This document shows, in pieces, positions 11,594-23,499 of a stretch of 64,000 nucleotides of DNA. The translations under genes were made by a program, and so were the position numbers. The stretch covers positions 44,731,082-44,795,081 of the forward strand of contig OX344751.2 of assembly GCA_947034885.2 (NCBI GenBank), in the 5' to 3' direction. This DNA comes from Thuidium tamariscinum. Lineage: Eukaryota > Streptophyta > Bryopsida > Hypnales > Thuidiaceae. The notes beneath the pieces were generated by a model. It searched no databases. It was not told the origin of the DNA and saw only the letters and a list, made by a program, of their open reading frames with translations. Numbering within the stretch: the stretch's first letter is position 1; each line of letters opens with the position of its first letter.

Positions 11594-13073
11594 CTACTAA
11601 GCATCTGGACTCATCTCCAAAATTGATGATTTCAAAAAGATCATTATAAAGAGTTATTTAGAGCTATATTTTGAAATTGAATTGCAAATAAAAGTTGTAG
11701 AGTTTTAGTTTTAGAATCTATCTATATTGGGGTAATTGCAAGAAACACTTAAAGCCTTTTTTCACACCCTAGTTTGTTTTTTGTTTTTGTTTTTTTGCCA
11801 TAACTTTTGTGTTTTATCTCCAAATGACTCAAAATTTATAGGGAAGCTACTTCTAGATATGATGTACCTAAAATGAATTTTGGAAATCTTTCAAAAATAA
11901 TTTATTATTTTAAATAGCCCCGAAAATTTCTCATAGTACTTGATTTAGGCATTATTAGTACTATTTATCTAAAAAAAAATGAATTTTGACCTAAAATTTG
12001 GGGAAGATGGTCTTTTAGTAGACTTATAGCTATTGTCCAAAGGAATTCTAAAAATACTTATTTTTATGTGTTGTAGAAGTCCACAAAGAGAGCTTCATTC
12101 AACATTTTTTTCCAAAGGTATAAAACATTATTTTGGTGAATTTTTTGGTCAAATCTCATCACAATAAAGTTTTTCAAATGTTGAATTTTTATGGTTTTTT
12201 TTAAGTATTATTTTTTACAAATTAAAATGTCACAAGTTGTATTTTCTTCATTGGAATTCTATGAGAATTCTATGTCTAAAGTTCCAATGCAAAAAATACA
12301 ACTTGTAACATTTTAATTTGTAAAAAATATGAATTTTTTTCAAAAAAATACACAAAAATAAAACATTTGAAAACTTTTTGTTGATGAGATTTGACCAAAA
12401 AGTTCACCAAAATAATGTTTTATACCTTTGGAAAAAAATGCAGAATGAAGCTCTCTTTGTGGACTTCTACAACGCATAAAAAAAATATTTTTAGAATTCC
12501 TTTGTACAATAGCTATAAATCTACTAAAAGACCATATTCTCAAAATTTTAGGTCAAAATTCGTTTTTCTGGAGATAAATAGTGCTAAAAAACCCTAAATC
12601 AAGTATTGTGAGAAATTTTTGGGGCTATTTAAAAATAATAAATTATTTTTGAAAAATATATAAAATTCATCATAGAGACATAATATCTATGAATATCATT
12701 CCTATAAATTTTGAGTCATTTGGAGATAAAATACAAAAGTTATGGCTAAAAAGAAAATAAAAAACTAGAATGTGATGAAATGCAACAAATAGTACGAGTG
12801 TTTCTTGCAATCACCCATAGTTAGATTTGCTAATGCTATCACCAATATTTTTCTATAAATTTTGGGAGAAAAATTCTAAATTCATTCCAAATTCAATTAC
12901 AAGCAAAATAATGTCATTTTCTTGAGTAAATTTTCTTGGAAAGGATTTGAAATGAGATCTCTTGACATGGTGATTTTTGGAATTAGAATCAACCGGCAAG
13001 GCAGCAAGTCAACTATTCGACATACTTCCCACATTTGTAATTTTAGAAAAATAGGTGCTCTAGTAATACCAAA
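11594..13073 (-). mobile_element. TTAA element related to 22366-22862, interrupted by a foldback element
   Basis: After TTAA at 11590-11593 the sequence matches the reverse complement of 22366-22862: CTCATCTCCAAAATTGATGA, then ATCATTATAAAG. The match breaks at about 11729 and resumes at about 12817 with TTAGATTTGCTAATGCTATC and ATATTTTTCTATAAA, running to about 13073. The 1087 bp between are an independent inverted-repeat element, so this is a nested insertion. The right terminus is not clear, so the end given is approximate. Confidence 0.55.
11730..12816. mobile_element. Foldback element with arms of about 530 bp, nested
   Basis: The left arm starts GGGGTAATTGCAAGAAACAC. The right arm ends with the inverted form (GTGTTTCTTGCAATCACCC). 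Nearly the whole element pairs with itself around about 12270; examples are the CACAAAGAGAGCTTCATTC and GAATGAAGCTCTCTTTGTG segments. Two opposed frames (12340-12543 minus, 12391-12597 plus) are by-products of the palindrome. Termini of the same type occur at 14969, 15971, 24210-24228 and 42319, so this is a repeated family. I could not fix a target duplication, so the superfamily is unassigned. Confidence 0.65.
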
Positions 13074-14779
13074 TCGACGGGGAGGACACTTCCCATGTTT
13101 TAGCAACCCATGTATAGTGGAATAGAGGGTGGATTTAATTCATTTTGGATAATATTTATAAGTACTTATAAAAGAATTACATATAAAGTAGAGGACATGA
13201 AAAATTTGTAGGTTCATTATAAGTAATGTAGGTAGCCAAAAAATATGGTCCATTAATTTTTAAGTACATGTAATTTAGGGACAAAAGAATTAGATCCAAG
13301 GAATTGTATTTAGTAGGGTTCGTTTATACTACATCAAAATTACAATATATTACTATGTCAGATTTATAGTATAGTACCATACATTTAGGGCAAATTTGTC
13401 ACACCCTAGACAAAATCTTTTTTTTTTTGCTTAAATTTCCCTTTTATTCATCCCACTTAGAATTTTTCAGGATTTGGTTTATTGTGATCAATTGAGAATA
13501 TTTTGTTAATTGTAGCTATGGCCCTCCTGCTTTATTACATTGTAAGCTCAACATGATAGAAGCTTTATAAAATCTTGTTTAACAGGGCCAAAACAAGACA
13601 GGCTTTCCAAAATTTTGCTCTATTCACGCTTAACCAAGGCTTTGCTATTAGATTTGAGTAATGAAGGTCATACTATCAGTTTATAAGCTAAAATCAAGGC
13701 TTAACAATCAGGTCTTAAGGCTTTACAACATAATATATGGAGTATTATTTTATATGATTTTTTTGATATTTTGAAACACATGATAATATAATATTTAATT
13801 TTTCCGTCAAATTTTTTTTAAGATTTTGAATTGTTTCCATTAATCTTTTCGCCACTATAAAACCTGTAACATCTTGATTTCTAAAAATTTCATCATGCAC
13901 CATATTTGTTTAATTTTGAAATAATTTTTGATAAATCTGACCCAAGCGTAGGATACTCATACGTCAGAGTTATAAGATAAAACTCCAAATCAATGGACGA
14001 AAGTACAATTTCATAGACTTAGAGTTTTTAAGTAGTTGTTAGATGGCAAATGGTAGATTGAATGTTTTTTTTCAAATGGGCAAGTGTGTATCAAAAATGC
14101 AGCAAGGTATTCCTGCTATAGTTTTTTCATTTGCTAGCAGGCATTTCTTCTTGTCCGCATTTTGAGATTGAAGCACATTTTCACTACTTTGCACATTGAG
14201 TACTTTCATTGACTTCAACTCTGTGTTTTTGAACACATTCTTCATATGGTTTCTAATTGTTGAATATCCCTTTCAATTCTAATGTTTTGTATCTGATTCA
14301 TGCATACTAATTGATGTTTAGAAATTTAATCTTTTTTTTCTATGAACTTTTTTCCTTGTCACTTTTACTTTCTCATTAGTTTTTATTTAGTTTTTTTACT
14401 TACAAAAAATATAGGCTAAAAAAATTGCATTGACCTACATATTATAAGTAATGATATGGATGATTAAATAAGAATTTTTTTTGCATTAGGTAATGATAGG
14501 GTCCCTCGTAATGTTGCCTAGGAGGTAAATAGGCCCCCAAAAAATACCCCTCCACCGCACGTGGGGCCCCCAAATGTAGTGAGAGTGTCCTCTTTGAGAC
14601 CAAATCCAACCATTGAATAGGACCACAACTTCATAAAATATCTCTAAAAGTAAAGATGACTTTCATCCAATGTGTAATGAAAAAGCAATCTAGATTTTAA
14701 TATATACATCATCTAGAAATTGGATGTTAGAGTATTCCAAGGTTAAGATGATCATATTTTTACATATAAAGCTATAAAG
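13074..14779. other. A/T-rich intergenic DNA with a fragment of a TTAA element
   Basis: No gene is supported. The stretch 14595-14665 (ACCAAATCCAACCATTGAAT, then ACTTCATAAA and GACTTTCATCC) matches the reverse complement of part of 22366-22862 and is a decayed piece of that family. A short C-rich run at 14531-14571 stands out from the A/T-rich background. Confidence 0.45.
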
Positions 14780-15725
14780 ATGGTGAATTTTGTGAGAATG
14801 GTGGTATTCCATATGCCATTTTTTAGACTGCACCGCTGCAAAGTTTGTACTAAAAACTAGCAATACATCTAGGATTGGTATAGATTTTTATACATCTAAG
14901 ATACATATATATTTCAAAAATCTCTAAGATATTTTGATTTCAAACTACATGGTCTAAAACATCTTGAAGGTGATTGCAATAAACACTTATATAATTTATT
15001 GCGTTTTACAATAATACTTGACATGACTTTTTTTTGGAGTATTTTGAAATTAAAAAATTAATTTTTAAAAGATTTAAAAAATATAATTTATGTATATTCC
15101 TTTAAGGTACCCACAAAAGAAATTGCATAGAAAAATTCTCTAAGTAGGAAAATTTGAAAAGTGCCAAACCTCAAGAAAATACATACCTTCATATTTTAAT
15201 TAGGAAAAAATATTTAAAATAATTAAATACAAAAATTATATATATAAATTTGCAACAACTCTATAGAGATGGTCATTCACCAAAAAAAACACTAAAATAA
15301 TATTTTATATGTTTCAGAATACAAGCAAAAAGAAGCTCATTTTGTATCTTCCACACCACATAAAATTAACTATTTTTAAAAATCCTCCCCTAGATAGATA
15401 GAAGTCTACTAGAAGATCATTTCATCCAAATTTCATCTCAAAATGATTAAGAAAAATTTACTCCTTAGTACAAAAAATCCCTAAACTATAAAGTGTGACA
15501 TTTAATCGGGGACTATTTTTAGATAGGAAATAATTTTGGAAAATTTTGGAAAAATTATGGAATGTGTATGATAGTCATGAGTAACTTTTTTTATAAATCT
15601 TGATTCATTTGAAGGAAAAATACAAAAGTTATGGCCAAAAAACAAATCAGCACACAGATTGCATAGTTTGAATTGTAAAAAGTGTCAAAGCAATGGAATT
15701 TCACCATTTTAATGAAATTTTCCAT
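14780..15725. mobile_element. TIR element related to 22037-22349, interrupted
   Basis: The left end GAGAATGGTGGTATTCCATA and right end (inverted ATTAAAATGGTGAAATTCCA) match the termini of the uninterrupted element at 22037-22349. The interior shared with that element stops at about 14968 (CATCTTGAAG) and resumes at about 15660 (GTTTGAATTGTAAAAAGTGT). The gap is filled by a separate element. Boundaries are accurate to perhaps 10 bp. Confidence 0.5.
14969..15655. mobile_element. One-armed copy of the foldback family, nested
   Basis: It opens with GGTGATTGCAATAAACACTT, the foldback terminus. It contains the family's internal landmarks (ACAAAAGTTATGGCCAAAAA near 15627 and the CACCAAAA stretch near 15278). 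It sits inside the TIR element at 14780-15725. The right end lacks a recognisable terminal repeat and is approximate. Confidence 0.45.
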
Positions 15726-16007
15726 AAGGGGATATTTCCAACAATAAATGTTTTTATGAAAATTCATTCACTTGGTTGTTTTAAGTGGAATTACTTTGTA
15801 ACATATAAAATGTTGAGGCTAGTATTCTAATTATTTCCACTCTACCATTCTTTACATATTTTTCTTTCCTTCTACAATATACATGTATGTACTACACACC
15901 ATGTCACCATGAGACTATCAACAACCAAATGAATTCAAGGGCCATTGATTAAGTGGCAATTTGTAATAATGGGTGATTGCAACAAACACTTGTATTGTTT
16001 GTCATTA

Positions 16008-16227
16008 AGGGAGAGGCACCCAATGGCGTGCCTGTACCCAATGGCGTGCCTGTACCCAATGGCGTGCATTTCTACAACGCACAATGATTTCAAGCTATAA
16101 ATGTAGGTAGGCAATACATGGCTTATTTTTTTTGACCTAAAACAATAAGCAGTCTACAGTCCCGCTACATTTTTGTTCTAGAATAAATGACTGCTGTAGA
16201 AACGCATGCCATTGGGTGCCTCTGCCT
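16008..16227. mobile_element. TA-flanked MITE with 18-bp tandem repeats, 220 bp
   Basis: The ends are AGGGAGAGGCACCCAATGGC and its inverted counterpart ending in GAGGC, with TA at 16006-16007 and 16228-16229. Directly inside the left end the 18-mer ACCCAATGGCGTGCCTGT is repeated, with a third partial unit. The terminal sequence is related to the MITEs at 5715 and 32601. It lies 37 bp inside another foldback-type terminus at 15971 (GGGTGATTGCAACAAACACT). Confidence 0.65.
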
Positions 16228-16835
16228 TAGTGAAAATCACAATCTTCTAAAAATTTGCTCCATAGTCCTTCCAAAGACCCTACATATTGACTTTTTTTGC
16301 TCAAGTATTTCTTGTCCCCTATTCTTGCTCATCCTCTGTCGTAATGTTGATCACTCAGTCACTATAACCTTCATGAAAAATGTCAATTTATATACTAGGG
16401 TAGCACAAGGTAATTGAGCATAATGCTAAACAATGGAACATACAATTTTCAATTTGAAAGCTAAACCAATGAAATGGCTTTTGTGCCACATAATTAATTT
16501 TGTGTCACATTGAAATTGGTGTCATTTAGTCATTTGTGTGTAATTGCAAGTGAGAAAAAAAGTTCTTTATACAAGTGGGAGGGATAATGGTAGGTAAGAC
16601 AACCCATATGGGGTATCTGAGTTAAGACTAAAACTATAATTTTTTTTCTATGATTGCTTAGTGTCTTACATTCTTCACTTCTCCTACAATGTGCATTACT
16701 TTTTTTTTGGACTAATATGGGCCTTTGAACATAGATGGAAAATGAAAATTTTCAATATTTTTCCTAAAATAATTTAGCCATGTACTTTAAATGACCAATT
16801 TAATGTCTATCTTTCTAGCTATCTTTGGAAGTAGT

Positions 16836-17770
16836 TTAAACCTTCACCACCTAAGGGTACCAACAATGACTTCACATAGTCTTGAAGTTTAATTCCAAAT
16901 GTTGTAACTTTTGTTGTTGATGTCCAATTTCAATACAATTTGTTGGATAATCTATGATCACTTTCTTGATTTTGGTGATAAATTTTTTAGATCAAAACAA
17001 GATTAATTGATTTTCAGGGAGCCATTTACAATTCACAAATTCAATTTGAGTTTCACTTCAATTACAATTTGATGGCTCCATCTTTGGGGGCTTGTATCTC
17101 CTTTATCAAATGTTTGTTTTCAATTAAACTCGTTTCCAAAAATGTTGAAAAATGCTCCCAAACATTCAAAACAAGTTGGATTGGCATGATCATTTTATCA
17201 CAATATCTAGACTTAAATATAAACATACGGTCACTTTAGAGGTGTTTTTGTCATACTGTACCTACTTCAAATTTTATTTTTTAAGTTTCAAACATTTGTC
17301 TACTTTTTGTAGATAAAATTTCATCCAAAGCTAAGAAGTTATGAGTGATTGAGTATTATTGTAGGAGGTTGCAATTGAGGCTTAGATGTATTATTCACAA
17401 CTTTTCTTGTTGTCTCTTGACATTTCAAATTCAATTTGGATATACAATGAGTCAATTAAGTGATTATTTCTTTCACCAATGTGTTTATATAGTGGTTTTA
17501 AAGCACTTCATAGCTTTATTTTTTTTCATTTAAGTAGGTTTGGAAATTGAATTTCACCTCCAAATGTTTTCCTAGGAAAATTTCAATATCTTTTTTGTAT
17601 ACCAAAACATTATATTTTATAGTATATGTAGCCAAATGAAACTTGATTTGAATCATGTCATCTATAATACATACACTACAAAACTGTATGACTAAGATTT
17701 CTATACCTTAGTTATATTTTGTACTACAACACTTCAAAAGTAATGATATTTTTTACCCCCCATGATAGGC
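16836..17770 (+). repeat. Dispersed repeat R1, copy 2
   Basis: This copy runs colinear with 25722-26700 and with 41187-42162. Shared order: TTCACCACCTAAGG, ACATAGTCTTGAAG, GGGGGCTTGTATCTC, AGTGATTGAG, then the GGAAAATTTCAATATC region. A TTAA lies at the left edge (16836-16839) next to a decayed terminus. A 62-codon frame at 17345-17533 is accidental. It lies upstream of Em gene B. Confidence 0.55.
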
Positions 17771-18200
17771 CTTTGGTCTCGAGCCAAAAGTTAAAATTTG
17801 TTTACACCAAGAGAATTTAGGTTTCAGTCCAAAGAAAATGAAGTGTTTTGATTAGAACTTTCGGTTGGTACCATAGCTATCTTCCAATCAAAATACAACA
17901 TTTCTATGGACTTCAACTCAAAGATTTTGGACGCAAATAGGCCCTAAAGACATTTGAGTCCTTTTGACCCTTGAAGGATGGATTGGTGGCCATGAAAATC
18001 ATCTATTTTGATATTGTGTGACATCATCTACTTTGAATAAGCCAAATGTACTCATTGGAAGTCAAAGTCCTTTAGAAGATTTGCCCTTTCTACTGCTAAT
18101 ATTGAGGATGAATAGTTGTGCTTTAATTTGTCCTTCAATGAAAGAATCTTTGTCACTAATTAGACACAAAATGTCTGCAATGTCATTTAAGTTTTAAGGG
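17771..18200. other. Flank shared with loci C and D, no gene
   Basis: The stretch ending GGCCCTAAAGACATTTGAGT (17940-17959) matches the region just upstream of the C promoter (26859 onward) and brackets the D-specific MITE. B keeps the empty TA site at 17945-17946. It diverges from C after about 17965. Confidence 0.45.
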
Positions 18201-18203
18201 TTA

Positions 18204-18796
18204 GAGCATCTGCAATCCATCCGGCAACAAGGCCAGTATCGACATTGTGTCGGACAGAGACAAAATTTCAATTAAATTTGGGCTCCAATGCAAATATTAT
18301 TAGGGCTTTTAATTCCAAGGCCTCAATATGGGACCCCTCGCATTAGTGAATTTGCAATATATGGAGGGCCCATGAGTTGGCCCGTTAGAAAATAATCATT
18401 ATTGTCAAGCATTGGATTGTGTGCTCTTCAATGCAACTTTCCGATGTCTTCATGGAAAGTCTTTTTTTATAATGGAGATTCTTTTCTTAATAACATTCAG
18501 TAGCAAGGTTGGCATTGCCTTGGCTCTATAGTGATGGTGTGGAATATGCCACACCCAACAGTATTCATAAGTAACTAATTGGTTGGGAGTGGAATATGCC
18601 ACACCATCACTGTAGAGGCATGACATGCTACTAAATGTTATGTTTCTTTCTTTTTATAATACAAAAAATCCATGTGACATTTTGGCTTGCCGTTTTCGCA
18701 TTGGGTTATTTTTTTCCAAATTTGAACTGGTAATATGCGGGCCATGTGGAATGACCCTGCATTTGCCTGTTTACTGTTGCTGCATTGCAGATGCCC
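18204..18796. mobile_element. TTA-flanked TIR element, 593 bp, specific to the B locus
   Basis: The left end is GAGCATCTGCAATCC and the right end is the inverted GGGCATCTGCAATGC. Direct TTA flanks lie at 18201-18203 and 18797-18799, as expected for PIF/Harbinger-type insertion. Loci C and D lack it: there the promoter block is joined almost directly to GAGTCC. It hosts a smaller palindromic element at 18492-18639. Confidence 0.6.
18492..18639. mobile_element. Palindromic MITE nested in the 593-bp element
   Basis: The two halves are inverted copies: ACATTCAGTAGCA at the left, TGCTACTAAATGT at the right, with GTGATGGTGTGGAATATGCC and the complementary ATGCCACACCATCAC inside. The whole 148 bp can fold into a hairpin. 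The termini match the element at 62285-62461. Confidence 0.55.
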
Positions 18797-18814
18797 TTAA
18801 TTTTCAATTCTAAT

Positions 18815-19273
18815 CAGAGGCTTCTGCCACTATAATCTCATGCCCTGGTAACACCCCTGACATGATTAAGGTACGTTAACACGCTCCAAGTTCAGTTGTC
18901 ACCCTGGTGGGCCGCCTCCTTCAGTTCCTGCCAAGTGGAACTTAGCGTCCCATCGTTCGAGTAAATTAGTGCGGTTCGCAGTTACATGGCAATCAACAAG
19001 CTCTCCAAAATCAAAGTGTGGTGCAATGACGAAACACGGTAAGATAGGCCCAAAACGTGCGGCTCCTCATGCATGACAAGTGGGAAGAGCCGGACTGAAC
19101 CAGTTTTTCTAATTCCGAAAACGGTCTTAATGTAATTAATCGGGGAGTGGGTGCCCGGTTTGCAGCAGAAGCTTTTCCACCTGTCGATGACGTAGTTGCA
19201 GGACACCACACCGAGTCTGGATGAATGAAATGCCTAATGTAGTCCACTGAAGGCCACACCAGCAACTATAAAG
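18815..19273 (+). promoter_or_regulatory. Em gene B promoter with ACGTG, RY and TATA boxes
   Basis: The same block as at genes A, C and D, starting GAGGCTTCTGCCA (18817). It has an ACGTG core at 19055-19059, the RY element CATGCATG at 19068-19075 and TATAAAG at 19267-19273, 162 bp before the ATG. The shared motif AACACGCTCCAAGTTC lies at about 18879. Confidence 0.65.
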
Positions 19274-19428
19274 AGACAGCCAACTCCTCAATCCCAACAC
19301 ATTCCAATTCATTCCAACACTTTCCTAATTGTTTGTCATACTTCTAAGTTTGTAGCTTTGTTATTGACAGAGGCAGAACTCGCTTTGTAGCGTTTTTCCT
19401 GTCGTCACTGAGCTTGCATCCTATCGCC

Positions 19429-20139
19429 ATGTCTGGAACGGAGGATTTGGACGCGCGGGCTGCAGCCGGCGAGACGGTGGTGCCTGGAGGAACGGGCGGC
19501 AAGAGCGTGGAAGCGCAGCAGCACCTTGCCGAGGGTATGCATCATTTCTGCTTCAATTGTGTTATCGTGCAGTCCCTCAGAATCAGAGCGTTCCATGTTT
19601 CGTGATGCAAGCAATGTCTTCATTTCCTGTTGTGGTCGCGAGCTTTAAGAATGCACTCAGTATTCGGTCTCAGTCCAGTTGTGTCTTATTAGTACATGCG
19701 AAATTACCTTTCCACCACTGTATGACTTCGATATTTAGTGTCTTCGAATAATTTGAGGTTCACAAATTGCAAGTGTGAGAATAATAATTACGATCATCTT
19801 TTAAGCTTGAAGGACTATAGAAAGGTCTTTCTGATGCTTCTGTATAGATAGATCACTAGTGCTTTTACAGTGTAGAAGTATCGGTCGTTACTGTCAAGGA
19901 TTTATTAATTAGCTTCTTGTTATCGTGAGCCTTGGAGAGTATTGAAGAATTGTTTGAAGTATTTATGGTGTGGTTATGCAGGGCGGAGCAAGGGCGGCCA
20001 GACTCGTGCGGAGCAGTTGGGGCACGACGGGTACGTGGAGATGGGCAAGAAGGGCGGCTCTGCCACCAATGACGCGTCTGGTGGCGAGGCTGCGGAAGCT
20101 GCTGGTCGTGAGATCGATGAATCCAAGTTCACTAATTAA
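19429..20139 (+). CDS. Em-like group 1 LEA protein, copy B
   Basis: Exons 19429-19534 and 19982-20139 flank a 447-bp intron at the same phase-1 position as in copy A. The product is again 87 residues. Exon 1 is identical to copy A over all 106 nt. Exon 2 differs in few bases; the visible residue change is Gly to Asp in [10 protein letters not shown]. The first part of the intron also matches the other copies, while its middle is private to B. The stop is TAA after FTN, followed by a second in-frame-like TGA close by. Function and motif are as for copy A; no defect is seen, so it should be functional. Confidence 0.92.
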
Positions 20140-20293
20140 CTGAAGTAAATTAGCCTCGAAGCTGTGGAGTGAGGAATTGCAGTTCTATACATTTGCCATA
20201 CTACAGGATGTAGGATGATCAACAGTTGGGGATGTAAATGATGTCAATCGGTTATGTAATGTACAATGCGTTTTGTATGCACATAGTATGTAA

Positions 20294-20310
20294 AGACGCT
20301 GTTTGCGTCT
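20294..20310 (+). promoter_or_regulatory. Conserved small hairpin after Em gene B
   Basis: AGACGC-TGTTT-GCGTCT gives a perfect 6-bp stem, 155 nt after the stop, followed by CTCTTTGGCTTT as in the other copies. Function unknown. Confidence 0.35.
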
Positions 20311-22036
20311 CTTTGGCTTTGCAAATTAAACACATTGTCATAACAGCCTGTCGTGAGACTTCTCCGCGACAAGCCATGTTTCTGATCTTTGTTTCTATAC
20401 TGCCTAGTATCATACTTCGTAATGCAGGCCATAGCGGATTTAGCTATTGTCGTTCTGTAAACGAATTGGGATGATTATCTGCACTAAGCTGAAACTTGTT
20501 AAGCACTGTTTCAACGTATTGTCCGATGTGTATGTTGTCGAGAATACGGTGAAAGCCGCGAACGACTGGGCGGGTGGTAGAAGGTCCTATTCACTTAAAA
20601 CACAACAAATAAGAGCAAAATGGAAGGCAGATTGAAATGCCAAACCACTTCATCTTACCTGAATAATGAAGTGTAAGCGATCTGAAACTGTGAAAGAATG
20701 CTAGCTAACTATTCCTTGTAATGCCACAGCTATTTTAATTCCCAGTATAGTGACCATTGTAGCATGAACGCTGCATACCCAAGTGGAGCTCATTGCACTA
20801 CGAGTGTAAATGTCTTTTATCCCTGGATTTCGTATGTCTTGTTACGTCTTTCTACCCAAAGAAGCCATACAAGGAACAGTATGGTTTTATTAAGGAACAA
20901 TATGATCTCATTAAGTTCCACGGCTGACCTGCGTACACATGTTTCCTAAGGAAGGAACAGTATTCAAGCTTGCTGAAGGCTAACCAGAGTAAGTGCGTTG
21001 GAGGCGTGAGCAAAGCAGTTACACTTCTGTCGCAACCCCTTTGCAAACTTGCAGTCCCGAAATAAAATTGTAGATTGTCGACATTTTAACTGTCAAAATT
21101 TTGCCAATTTCGTTGTTGGTATGCAGGTTTGAAAACTTTGCGCTGCCAACTTAGTGCCACTTTCATGACCACGTTTTGCTTTGTTGCACTGGTGCAAATC
21201 ACCCTTTGAATACACACGAAAAGATGACTGCACCTAGAGTAGTCTGAATAAAGACCTAAGCTTTTTCCATTGTTGATAGCTAAAAGCAATTTCCAGTTTT
21301 TATAATATTGTTAGCACACATTTTTGAGACAATATTTGATCTATGAATGAGATTTCTGAACTTTTCTCAAGCTCTTCTATTGCTGACAGTGTATATATTA
21401 TATCCAAAAATGAAATTGGCATGATTACATTGCATCTTCTCTCAAACCAAAACCTAAAGCCTAACACTTAGAAATGCATGTTTCCACAAACTTAACTCTA
21501 AGAAGAGCAATGATCCCAAAACTGATTAAATTTTGCTCATTTTTTACTTAATTTTGTCATGCCCTTTGTATAAATTTTAAAAAATCTTCCAAAAATGAAC
21601 ATTTGGCTAAAACCTTTAATCTATGCTAAGATTAGTGAAGAAGTGCAATGAAGATGATAAAACATTAGGGCTGCAAGTGTTGGCCATCATTGATGGTTGT
21701 CAATAATGGACAAATGATGGCTACCGGTATTAATCCTTAAAGGATAAGATCCATTGCCATTTGGTCAAACATAATGCCTAAATTGAATTCGCAAATTAGA
21801 TTGTGTTCAAACATTAATCTTATATTTTTATTACTTGAAATTATAGATTGCATATCACTATGAGAAATTTCAATTGTTATCGTTTTTGTTGCAGAAATTA
21901 AAAATAAATAAATAAAAATTTTAAAAATGATCCAAATTATTTGAAATTTCTCAAGAGGTCCAAGTAGCAATGAAGATTAGTGTAAGAAATTTTTAATTGA
22001 TTATTATTTTTCTTAAACCCAAAACAACCACAAATG
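20311..22036. other. Em B downstream flank, no gene seen
   Basis: Moderately G+C-rich to about 21300, then A/T-rich. Short frames (20238-20474, 20764-20949, 21086-21289) have no recognisable domains and no partner in the other Em loci that keeps frame. A GGAACAGTAT/GGAACAATAT pair near 20874 and 20896 is a small local repeat. Confidence 0.4.
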
Positions 22037-22349
22037 AATGGCGAATTTCGTTAAAATGGTGGTATTCCATAGGGTATCTTTGAGACCGCATGGTCTAAAC
22101 TAAAAACTGACATTTAGGACTTGTATAGATTTTTAGACATCTAGGATATATATAGATTTCTAAAGTCAATGACAAATTTAGATTTCAGACTATACGATTG
22201 TAACATCTTCAACCAGTATAGATTTTAGACACCTATAAACCATATAGATTTCAAAAATTTATGACAGGTTAAGATTTCAAATCGTGTAGTTTGAACTGTA
22301 GAAAGTGTCAAACTAATAGAATATTGTCATTCTAATGAAATCTACCATT
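22037..22349. mobile_element. TIR MITE, about 313 bp
   Basis: The left terminus includes TTTCGTTAAAATGGTGGTAT and the right, inverted, TTTCATTAGAATGACAATAT. The interior is made of diverged repeats of a TATAGATTT-containing unit. It is the intact relative of the interrupted element at 14780-15725; a right-end fragment also lies near 56135 (GGAATACCACCGTTCTA). No clear target duplication, so the class is open. Confidence 0.5.
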
Positions 22350-22365
22350 ACAACAAAGACTTTAA

Positions 22366-22862
22366 CCTTGGAGCGCGCCGACGTCCAATTTTTGGACGGT
22401 GAACAGATTCAAAATTATTTTTCTGTCTCGTTACTACTTGGATGGAAGTCATTCTAATTTTGAGAAATTCTTTATGAAGTTTTTGTTCTATCCAAGGGTT
22501 GGATTTGGTATTTCTAAAGTACATAATTTTTTAAAATTACAAATGTGGAAGTATATCAAGTGGTTGACTTGCATTGATTGTAGTTCAAAACCAAATTTGC
22601 AAAAATGAGGTTATAAAATTAAAGAACAAAAAATTTCAAAAAATCAGCATGTGAAGAAAAGCTCATTTCAAACCCGCTCGAACAAGTTTTATAGAAAATA
22701 TTGGTGAAAGCACTAGAGAATCTAACCTTATGGATGGAATCTAAAATTCAAAATTTACAACTTCTATTTGTATTACAATCCCCAAAATATTCTTCCAAAT
22801 AGTACTTTATAATGATTTTTCCCAAATCATCAATTCTGGACATGATTCGAGACGCTCTAGGG
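22366..22862. mobile_element. TTAA-flanked MITE, 497 bp
   Basis: It is bounded by TTAA at 22362-22365 and 22863-22866. The left end is CCTTGGAGCGCGCC; the right end, inverted, is CCCTAGAGCGTCTCG. It is non-coding apart from a chance 69-codon frame. Related copies lie at 11594-13073 (inverted, interrupted) and as a fragment at about 14595. Confidence 0.6.
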
Positions 22863-22866
22863 TTAA

Positions 22867-23499
22867 AGTCAAATTTGGCTATCAAACCAAATTTCATATT
22901 TTATTTAATAGATGAATAAATTTTCAATGGTGTTTTTTACTACCGTAAAATTGTACTTTCTACTTATTCTAGTTTTTTTAGAGTTTTCTTTTATAAAGTG
23001 TGCAAATTATTGAGATTTAAAAAAATTAACGATTTAAAAATAATAATATCTATTATAGTATATATTAGAATAATTTGAAATTTTGTCCATTAATGAAGAT
23101 TCAAATGAAAAAATTAATTTTGTAATTTAAATTGAAAATTTATTTTAAAAGAAAAAAAATATAAATGAAAACATATCATGTTATTTTTTTGGATTTTAAC
23201 ACATGGAGCTTGCAATTGCAATAATTCTTTCAATTTTTGAATTTTTTCAAAATTTCAAGTTGCAGTAGAAAGAAAACTTGTCAAACTTTATTTTCTTAGT
23301 TTAAATCGAATACCAAAAATGGTTATATTGAAATTTAGGATCAAGGTCAACTAAGGCCCATCTACTTTTTGGATGCATGAACTTGTAAGGGTTAAAGACT
23401 TAAAGTCCTTTGATGACTAAAAATTTCTCATGAAAGTCAAACGATTATGGATGAAAGATAACATTATATTTATTTTTTAATCCAAAAAGTTAAATTTCA
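22867..23499. other. A/T-rich intergenic DNA
   Basis: No gene seen. A GTAAGGGTTAAAG stretch at about 23389 resembles the right end of a TTAA element, but I found no convincing left partner. Confidence 0.4.

Noticed and set aside
16008..16070. Short repeat array that might suggest CRISPR
   Set aside because: Contiguous 18-bp units without spacers, in plant nuclear DNA, inside a MITE.
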